Shown piece by piece: positions 58,539-64,000 of a stretch of 64,000 nt of DNA. Positions within the stretch are counted from its first letter, which is position 1; every line of letters begins with the position of its first letter. The notes beneath the pieces are model-generated. The model did not search any database, was not told the origin of the DNA, and saw only the letters and a list, made by a program, of their open reading frames with translations. Source of the stretch: a virus; IMG/VR virus record IMGVR_UViG_3300028410_000010, positions 28,316-92,315 of that record. One strand, 5' to 3'. The position numbers and the translations under genes are program-made.

Positions 58539-59630
58539 ATGTCCGGTTCGACCCATCCTACTATCAATGCGAAGGACCTTGTCAATCTTCTTCGTGTTAT
58601 GCCCACCAACCGAGCAATCTTGCTCATCGGTCCACACGGTATCGGTAAGTCGCAGATTGCCCGCCAAATCGATAGCTCGATTCCCTTCATTGACCGCCGT
58701 CTCGCTCAGATGACGGAAGGTGACATGATCGGAATCCCCCGCATCAGTGACGACGTTACTCAGTTCCTTCCTGTGGATTGGTTTAAGCAGGGTTGTGACA
58801 ATGCATGTAACATGCTCCTTGACGAGCTCAACCGAGCGACTCCTGAGATCATGAACGCTGCATTCCAGATCGTGCTCGACCGTGAGATGAACGGAAACAA
58901 GCTCCACCCCGGCACTCGTGTGATTGCCTGCGTCAACGCAGGTTCTAACTACTCTGTCAACGAAATGGATCTTGCGTTGCTCAACCGCTTCGCTATTTTC
59001 CACTTCGACCCCACTGCTGAGGACTGGCTTGATTGGGCAGCGAGTGCAGATATTGACCCTGTCATTATCGAGTTCATTCGAACCAACCGCAAGCACCTTC
59101 GAAACAAGGATATTGACAGCATCCAGGCCATGTCAGCACATCCGACTCCTCGTTCGTGGGGCTTTGTCAACAATGATCTAAAGTACGCCGGGATGGCGCC
59201 AATTGACTGTGCAGGCCAAGACGAACTTCCTGCTGGTTTCTACCAGCTTTGCACCTCTTTGGTTGGAGTTGAAGCTGCCTCCGCTTTCGTTCACTTCGTC
59301 CAGAAGTTCGAGCGCAACGTGTCTGCTGAGGATATTCTCGACAACTACGATGCTCGCATCAAGGACATTGAGGCACTCTCTCACGACGCAGTGGTTTCTG
59401 TCATCGACAAGCTTGGTGAGCACCTCCTTGCCAACACTTGGACCGAAGATCAGTTCGCCAACCTTGAGCGCTTCTCTAAGATGATGTCAGGTGAGGATTA
59501 CTTGACTGTCTTCAAGCACGTTGCGGCATCGAGCAACATGGATAACATCCAGAACTTCCACAAGACTTCTTTCACCAAGAAGATCATGGACGTTGTTGAC
59601 AAGGCAGACGCACTTAAGAACCAGTCGTAA
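58539..59630 (+). CDS. MoxR-type AAA+ ATPase
   Basis: 363 residues. Walker A LLIGPHGIGKSQIARQ (about 29-44), Walker B NMLLDELNRATPEI (about 90-103), sensor 1 RVIACVNAGSNY, arginine-finger region ALLNRFAIF. MoxR ATPases work with VWA proteins as chaperone-like activators; the next gene is such a protein. GC content and codon choice (many C- and G-ending codons) differ from most of the window, suggesting high expression or different origin. Confidence 0.85.
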   Translation: MSGSTHPTINAKDLVNLLRVMPTNRAILLIGPHGIGKSQIARQIDSSIPFIDRRLAQMTEGDMIGIPRISDDVTQFLPVDWFKQGCDNACNMLLDELNRATPEIMNAAFQIVLDREMNGNKLHPGTRVIACVNAGSNYSVNEMDLALLNRFAIFHFDPTAEDWLDWAASADIDPVIIEFIRTNRKHLRNKDIDSIQAMSAHPTPRSWGFVNNDLKYAGMAPIDCAGQDELPAGFYQLCTSLVGVEAASAFVHFVQKFERNVSAEDILDNYDARIKDIEALSHDAVVSVIDKLGEHLLANTWTEDQFANLERFSKMMSGEDYLTVFKHVAASSNMDNIQNFHKTSFTKKIMDVVDKADALKNQS

Positions 59631-59645
59631 CCTCTTAAGAAAACA

Positions 59646-59680
59646 ATGTGCCGATGGGGTGTGCAATTCCATCGGCACAT
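59646..59680 (+). promoter_or_regulatory. 12-bp inverted repeat with a -35 box in its loop
   Basis: ATGTGCCGATGG (59646-59657) pairs with CCATCGGCACAT (59669-59680); the loop contains GTGCAA. In RNA it would form a strong hairpin after the moxR-like gene, though without a U-run. It may be a processing or partial termination site. Confidence 0.6.
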
Positions 59681-59690
59681 ATGTTATAAT
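59661..59690 (+). promoter_or_regulatory. Promoter of the VWA gene
   Basis: GTGCAATT starts at 59661; 18 bp from GTGCAA to TATAAT (59685-59690), then GAGGAG and ATG 59716. Confidence 0.65.
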
Positions 59691-59715
59691 AGTTAAGTAA
59701 AGAGAGGAGATACAA

Positions 59716-61119
59716 ATGGCTCAACCCAAAAAGATTAACACTGGCGAAGATGGTACTGGGCGGTTCAAGGGGATCAGCAAGAAGCTCACCGATGAGCAGC
59801 GTGCTATCAATGACGAGATTGACCTCGGACCACACCTCATTCAGCTCTACTGGAACGAACCGTTTTTCTCGACGTTCTATCGTGCAATGAACAGGCACAA
59901 GACACGTGAGATCGGAACCGCCGGCGTCGGAATCCAGGCCACGCGCCCAGCACTCTTCTGGAACCCAGACTTCATTGCGTCACTTTCTCATAAGAAGGTA
60001 ATGGGATTGCTCAAGCACGAAGTCTATCACTTGAACTACGATCACGTAACGTTCCGTGCACTTGAGCCACACATGATTTGGAACTGGGCAGCTGATCTCT
60101 CAATCAACTGCAGTATCCCTCGCGATGAGCTTCCTGATGGTGGTTTTATTCCCGGTGAGAAGCTGAAGGTGCCTGAACCTGAAGATTGGGCTGAAATGTC
60201 TGACGAGGAGAAGGCACGCTTTACGAAGATCAGCACACTTGTCGAGTCGTTTGACCCGTTCTTGACTGCTGAAGAATACTTCTTTGCGTTCATGGAAAAC
60301 GATGAAGTTAAGGACATGATCAAGGAAGCCGAGGAAAGGCAGCAGAAGCTTGAAGAGATGCTGGGTGAAGCACTACAGCGTGCTCTTTCTGGCGGAGATG
60401 ATCACGGAAATTGGGGTCAAGACTGCGACGAGAACGGTAATTCTAAGGGTGAGATCTCCGACGGAGTTCGACAGATGCTTGAAGGAGAATTGTCCAACAT
60501 CTTGCGAGACGCAGTCAACAAGGCAGACGGATCAAACGCCTGGGGATCAGTTCCACAGCATATGAGAAGTCAGCTCCGTTCTATGGTCTCAACTGAAGTG
60601 GATTGGCGTGTAATTCTTCGCCAATTCTTCGGCCGCTCCCGTCGCTCTAGCGGAAAGAGTACGAGAAAGCGTGTTAACAGAAAGCTTCCTCATGTCTTCC
60701 CAGGTCGTACACGTAACTACACTGCAAACATTGCGATCTACGTCGACCAGTCTGGGTCAGTGTCGAATGAAGCTTTAGCACTGTTTTATGCAGAATTGCG
60801 TAACTTTGGCAAGAAGACTACGTTCCACTTCTTTCCATTCGACACCGAAGTGGATGTTGAGAACGGTTTTGTGTGGAAGAAGGGTCAGACGATGCCTAAT
60901 CTTGAGCGATTCCGAGCTGGCGGTACAGACTTCCAGGCATGTGTGAACCACGCCCACGATAACAAGGGCCTCTTTGATGGTTACTTGATTCTGTCTGATG
61001 GAGAATGCAGCAAGCCTACTCCATCACGAATTCGTCGAGGCTACATCATCGCACCGGGTAGGAAGCTGTATTTCACGCCCGATCCATCAGACATTGTAAT
61101 TCAAATGAAGGGAGAATAA
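59716..61119 (+). CDS. Metallopeptidase-like and VWA-domain protein (DUF2201 type)
   Basis: 467 residues. The N-terminal half has a zinc-type HEVYH at residues 101-105 (LLKHEVYHLNYDH). A long acidic helical middle follows, then a basic stretch (RRSSGKSTRKRVNRK). The C-terminal VWA-like domain has the metal site YVDQSGSVSNE (about 343-353) and RAGGTDFQACVNHA. Such proteins pair with MoxR ATPases. Here they could assemble or remodel a host or phage metal-dependent complex, or act as a regulated protease. The pairing is seen; the role is unknown. Confidence 0.82.
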   Translation: MAQPKKINTGEDGTGRFKGISKKLTDEQRAINDEIDLGPHLIQLYWNEPFFSTFYRAMNRHKTREIGTAGVGIQATRPALFWNPDFIASLSHKKVMGLLKHEVYHLNYDHVTFRALEPHMIWNWAADLSINCSIPRDELPDGGFIPGEKLKVPEPEDWAEMSDEEKARFTKISTLVESFDPFLTAEEYFFAFMENDEVKDMIKEAEERQQKLEEMLGEALQRALSGGDDHGNWGQDCDENGNSKGEISDGVRQMLEGELSNILRDAVNKADGSNAWGSVPQHMRSQLRSMVSTEVDWRVILRQFFGRSRRSSGKSTRKRVNRKLPHVFPGRTRNYTANIAIYVDQSGSVSNEALALFYAELRNFGKKTTFHFFPFDTEVDVENGFVWKKGQTMPNLERFRAGGTDFQACVNHAHDNKGLFDGYLILSDGECSKPTPSRIRRGYIIAPGRKLYFTPDPSDIVIQMKGE

Positions 61120-61120
61120 A

Positions 61121-61654
61121 ATGAGAATCAAAGCAGGAACTGTATACAAAGGTAAATCAAAGAGCTGGGGATCACACACATATCGTTATGTTGTCGAAAA
61201 CGATGGAAAGCATGTTACATATGTTCCTCTGACGGGTGTGAATGCACATAAGGTTCAGCCTTCGCCGAGCTTCTGTCTAATAAAGTCATTCATGCTTTGG
61301 GCATCACAAGAGATCAATGGTTCATGGAGAAACATTGTGCTTGAGAATTGGCATCGCCAAAATAAGACTAGCCACCGTTCAGGTGAAGAGGAGGATGAGC
61401 ACTTGGTTGAACACTTGGAAACAACCAGCGGAAAACTGTCTGTAGTTGTTAAGAATACTTGTCCGATCTTTGTCTTCGGAAAGGATCTAAAGCCTGGCGA
61501 TATCGTTCGAAACAACAGCGGCAATTACCTTGTGGTTTCCGTCGGTACACAAAACTGTGGGTTGCTAGGCATGATCAATCTTGAAACATTTTGTCAAGAA
61601 CAGCCATCAGAGCCGTTCATTAGGTTGACGGGCTCGCTTAAGGTGGGAGTCTAA
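61121..61654 (+). CDS. Unknown protein, 177 aa
   Basis: Begins one base after the VWA stop. MRIKAGTVYKGKSKSWGSH, and near the C-terminus KPGDIVRNNSGNYLVVSVG, which resembles the small-barrel family; it may be two barrels with a helical insert. Unknown function. Confidence 0.62.
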   Translation: MRIKAGTVYKGKSKSWGSHTYRYVVENDGKHVTYVPLTGVNAHKVQPSPSFCLIKSFMLWASQEINGSWRNIVLENWHRQNKTSHRSGEEEDEHLVEHLETTSGKLSVVVKNTCPIFVFGKDLKPGDIVRNNSGNYLVVSVGTQNCGLLGMINLETFCQEQPSEPFIRLTGSLKVGV

Positions 61655-62215
61655 ATGGCAGTACTGAACATTGTAATCTGGCCTGCAAAGGTGCTTGATG
61701 AACCTGCAAAAGCAATTACAGAGATTACACACATGCACCATCAGCTTGCATCTGATCTTGTCGACACATGTGAACAAGTTGGAGGACTTGGTCTCGCAGC
61801 ACCGCAGGTTGGCGTAGGTCTTTCAATGTTTGTTCTCAATACGAAAGCAATTGATCCGTCACTTGATGGGTATGAAACTTTCATTAACCCAAAAGCTGTC
61901 AAAACAGGAGGAGAACAGACAAAGCAAGAGGAAGGTTGCCTAAGTTTTCCTGGCGTGCGGGCTAAGATTAAGCGCCACAAAACTTTCGGGATTGAATACA
62001 CTACACTTAACGGAACGACAGAGACATTAAGTGGCGACGGTCTTCTTGCGCAGGCACTTCAGCACGAGCTCGATCACCTGCTTGGCAAGCCCTTCATTGA
62101 GCACATGTCGTCCATCAAGCGTAGAAGTGCCAAGCAGAAGATGAAGATCTTGAAGCGTCGTATGATTGCAGAAGGTGTGACATACCATGATGTCATCGGC
62201 TCTCGAGACGAATAG
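61655..62215 (+). CDS. def: Peptide deformylase
   Basis: 186 residues. All three motifs are present: GLGLAAPQVG, EEGCLSFPG (Cys95) and QHELDHLLG (His137, Glu138, His141). It removes the formyl group from new proteins. Phage deformylases are known from marine phages and supplement the host enzyme during heavy translation. The C-terminus adds about 25 basic residues. Confidence 0.93.
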   Translation: MAVLNIVIWPAKVLDEPAKAITEITHMHHQLASDLVDTCEQVGGLGLAAPQVGVGLSMFVLNTKAIDPSLDGYETFINPKAVKTGGEQTKQEEGCLSFPGVRAKIKRHKTFGIEYTTLNGTTETLSGDGLLAQALQHELDHLLGKPFIEHMSSIKRRSAKQKMKILKRRMIAEGVTYHDVIGSRDE

Positions 62216-62228
62216 TCAAAAGCTATGT

Positions 62229-62258
62229 GTGCAAATTGTATGTAGTTTTTGATACAAT
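62229..62258 (+). promoter_or_regulatory. Promoter with 7-bp inverted repeat ending on -10
   Basis: GTGCAAAT starts at 62229; 18 bp from GTGCAA to TACAAT (62253-62258). ATTGTAT (62235-62241) pairs with ATACAAT (62252-62258). Confidence 0.65.
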
Positions 62259-62284
62259 AGAGATGTAAGAACGAAAGGAGCAAT

Positions 62285-63199
62285 ATGAGAATCATTTCTA
62301 AGTTTAAAGACTACTACGACGGAGCACAATCATTTGGCACTGATGATGATCTTACATACGTGAGGCACACAGAAACACACGAATTTGCATATCGTCCAGA
62401 AGATGACAATAGATACAAGGAGTTTGCTCTTCTTGAAAAGTTCATGACAAATATGCCTAAGCCTGAGCCCTTTAGAAAACACACTTTTAGCGTCACTCGC
62501 CACCTCGTTGCATTTTGCGGTAAACTCTATCCATTCGTTGAAATTGACGGAAGTTTCTTTTCACATCCGCAGGAGTATTTTGACGCTGTAGCAGACAAAT
62601 CAATCCTCAAGAACATACCTTCGTATGTTTACAAAGACAAGGCTTTAAAGAGCCACATTGAGACAGTTAACTACTACATGAACAACAATAGCTCTAGTGT
62701 TTCTATCTCAAAGTTCATGGGAAAGTTTCGATACAATGCTAAAGCGTGGGACGCGTTTGTTTCTGGTCTTCCAGATAAATTACCCATCGAATTGTTTCTA
62801 AAAGCATCCTCACCTATCATCGTGTTAACGTGTCCTGACTACGTAGGTGGTAAGAGGCTTGGAGCCGTTAAGACTGAGGATGTAGTCGAATGTGAATTTA
62901 ACAAGATTCAGCCTCCGACGAGGTATTCGAGAAATCCGAGAGTTACAATCAATCCACGCCTTGACGACATTGAGTTTGCCAGAGTGGTGGATCCATTCAC
63001 CGCATATCAAGAAATTGACATGTTCTTGTCAAATCAAATGGTAGATAGAGATACTGCTACGAACACAGGCAGCGATAAGATTATTCGGGACTCAAAGGGT
63101 TTCGATGATAAGTCATTCAAGAACACAGCGCCTAGCACAAAGAAAGCACGACGTCGAGCAAACAAGAAACTCAAGGCAAAGTTGAGAACTAAGGACTGA
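62285..63199 (+). CDS. Conserved large-phage protein of unknown function, 304 aa
   Basis: Starts MRIISKFKDYYDGAQSFGTD, a sequence type I have met in many jumbo-phage genomes (memory). It contains VAFCGKLYPFVEIDG, FLSNQMVDRD, DSKGFDDKSFKN and a very basic tail. No catalytic motif is evident. Confidence 0.72.
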   Translation: MRIISKFKDYYDGAQSFGTDDDLTYVRHTETHEFAYRPEDDNRYKEFALLEKFMTNMPKPEPFRKHTFSVTRHLVAFCGKLYPFVEIDGSFFSHPQEYFDAVADKSILKNIPSYVYKDKALKSHIETVNYYMNNNSSSVSISKFMGKFRYNAKAWDAFVSGLPDKLPIELFLKASSPIIVLTCPDYVGGKRLGAVKTEDVVECEFNKIQPPTRYSRNPRVTINPRLDDIEFARVVDPFTAYQEIDMFLSNQMVDRDTATNTGSDKIIRDSKGFDDKSFKNTAPSTKKARRRANKKLKAKLRTKD

Positions 63200-63211
63200 G
63201 CATAACGATGA

Positions 63212-63241
63212 ATGCAAAAGTTGACTCAAAAGTGATAGAAT
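63212..63241 (+). promoter_or_regulatory. Promoter
   Basis: ATGCAAAA starts at 63212; 18 bp from ATGCAA to TAGAAT (63236-63241). Confidence 0.55.
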
Positions 63242-63267
63242 AAACATACAGCAACGGAGAAGTATTC

Positions 63268-63894
63268 ATGAATCTATTCTATCTTGACCACGATGTTAAG
63301 ACTTGTGCAAGTTATCACTGCGACAAACATGCAGTAAAAATGATTGTAGAGCTGGCGCAGATGCTGTCGACTGCACAGTGGATTAATGAGGCTGAAGTAT
63401 ATGGTCTTATGCCGTGGGACGGCAAGTGGGCTGACCTTTGGCGCGAAATCTCAGCAACCCACCTTCGAATTGCAGGGCACGACGAAAATCTAGCATACGA
63501 AATGAATCTAAGAGAAGTTCGCAAGCTATGTGCTACGTTGCTGCCCGACTCTATGTACACTAAAGTATACGCACCAACACACATCAATCATCCAACTGCT
63601 GTATGGGTTCGCTCAAGCAAAGCAAACTACGAGTATACATGCAAGCTTGGAATTGCGCTAGCTGAAGAGTACACTTATCGTTATCACCGACGTCACAAAA
63701 CACAAGATGTTCTCGAGCATCTATCTGCTAACGTGCCATGCACATTTTCACAAACTCCGTTTGTTCAACCACCACTAGCTATGCCAGACGATGTCAAGTG
63801 TGCTGATGCTATTGACGCGTACCGAACATACTACAAAAAGTACAAACGCGCCATCGCTGTTTGGCGCCACACTCCTGCACCGCACTGGTTCTAA
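63268..63894 (+). CDS. Conserved phage protein of unknown function, 208 aa
   Basis: MNLFYLDHDVKTCASYHCDK, HAVKMIVELAQMLSTAQW, INHPTAVWVRSSKANYEY and EEYTYRYHRRHKT. The run of conserved His/Asp/Cys residues near the N-terminus looks catalytic or metal-binding. I have seen the family in large phages but know no activity. CGGAG precedes ATG 63268. Confidence 0.7.
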   Translation: MNLFYLDHDVKTCASYHCDKHAVKMIVELAQMLSTAQWINEAEVYGLMPWDGKWADLWREISATHLRIAGHDENLAYEMNLREVRKLCATLLPDSMYTKVYAPTHINHPTAVWVRSSKANYEYTCKLGIALAEEYTYRYHRRHKTQDVLEHLSANVPCTFSQTPFVQPPLAMPDDVKCADAIDAYRTYYKKYKRAIAVWRHTPAPHWF

Positions 63895-63911
63895 ATTACT
63901 TGATGCAATGT

Positions 63912-63941
63912 ATGTAAAATCGCATACTTATTGTGTATAAT
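63912..63941 (+). promoter_or_regulatory. Promoter
   Basis: ATGTAAAA starts at 63912; 18 bp from ATGTAA to TATAAT (63936-63941). Confidence 0.65.
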
Positions 63942-63950
63942 ATAAATGTA

Positions 63951-63970
63951 GAGAGGAGATCAATCCTCTC
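63951..63970 (+). promoter_or_regulatory. Hairpin hiding a ribosome site
   Basis: GAGAGGA (63951-63957) pairs with TCCTCTC (63964-63970) over a 6-base loop. The left arm is the ribosome site for a possible ATG at 63971. Both arms lie after the promoter at 63912, so the fold would form in every transcript. Confidence 0.45.
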
Positions 63971-64000
63971 ATGAAGGAGGTTCGATATACATTAGTTACT
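63971..64000 (+). CDS. Possible start of a further gene (cut by window edge)
   Basis: ATG 63971 opens MKEVRYTLVT and runs off the window. A second ribosome-like AAGGAGG lies just inside it, so the true start is uncertain. Confidence 0.3.
   Translation, partial: MKEVRYTLVT

Noticed and set aside
63268-63894. Pyrimidine-dimer glycosylase (DenV-like)
   Set aside because: Size and conserved residues do not match T4 endonuclease V. I left it as unknown.

Overview
The window looks like the interior of a large tailed-phage genome (Caudoviricetes, probably jumbo or T4-sized). Every gene I can support lies on the + strand. Genes are packed with stop/start overlaps, many are tiny, and most of the recognisable ones are phage-type replication, nucleotide, lysis and takeover functions. 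I recognise no capsid, portal, terminase, tail or ribosomal gene and no tRNA. Two lysis-like gene sets, an M15-type endolysin and a lipoprotein suggest a Gram-negative host. That is inference, and the host species cannot be read from the sequence.

Layout. 1-8.8 kb: one dense operon with the end of a DnaB-type helicase, class II ribonucleotide reductase, thioredoxin, a ClpP-type protease, an endolysin, ThyX, a DUF1599-type protein, a formamidopyrimidine-DNA-glycosylase-like protein and MazG/dUTPase-type proteins. 8.9-13.2 kb: a pyrophosphatase-HAD fusion, a frameshifted gene, a second and divergent ThyX, a nucleoside deoxyribosyltransferase and an SDR epimerase. 13.2-15 kb: small genes, a 34-bp direct repeat of the dnaE start and a possible structured RNA. 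15-27.5 kb: DnaE polymerase, PurA, a CBS-less IMPDH/GMPR protein, a DNA adenine methylase, a kinase with a ThyA-like tail, a UDP-sugar epimerase, thymidine kinase, a DHH phosphoesterase and dCMP deaminase. 27.5-48.6 kb: mostly unknown proteins, many sharing a short amphipathic peptide of the type LRxLIREEL. They are interspersed with a superoxide dismutase-like protein, a holin/spanin-like cassette, a pterin-dehydratase-like protein, a triple nucleotidyltransferase/ligase fusion, PD-(D/E)XK-like proteins, a 5'-3' exonuclease, GroEL and a PAS protein. 48.6-64 kb: many short transcription units with a metallophosphoesterase, a split sigma factor, a CYTH protein, a lipoprotein, a GIY-YIG nuclease, a RadA-like ATPase, a MoxR AAA+ ATPase paired with a metallopeptidase-VWA protein, and peptide deformylase.

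How the genes fit together. The nucleotide genes form an almost complete route to dTTP: ribonucleotide reductase with thioredoxin, dCMP deaminase, dUTPase-like enzymes, ThyX and thymidine kinase. Additional enzymes (second ThyX, kinase/ThyA-like fusion, deoxyribosyltransferase, DUF1599, PurA with IMPDH/GMPR) could serve base salvage or base modification. The repeated LRxLIREEL peptide resembles the T4 capsid-targeting sequence, so the 27-48 kb block may encode proteins packaged in the head and injected with the DNA.

Regulation visible in the sequence. About 17 intergenic sites carry a promoter of the form NTG(C/T)AAAT, 17-18 bp, TATAAT, most of them right of 41 kb. Several promoters sit inside perfect inverted repeats whose right arm covers or abuts the Shine-Dalgarno sequence. 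This is the arrangement of T4 late genes such as e, where read-through RNA is translationally silent and only RNA from the internal promoter is translated.
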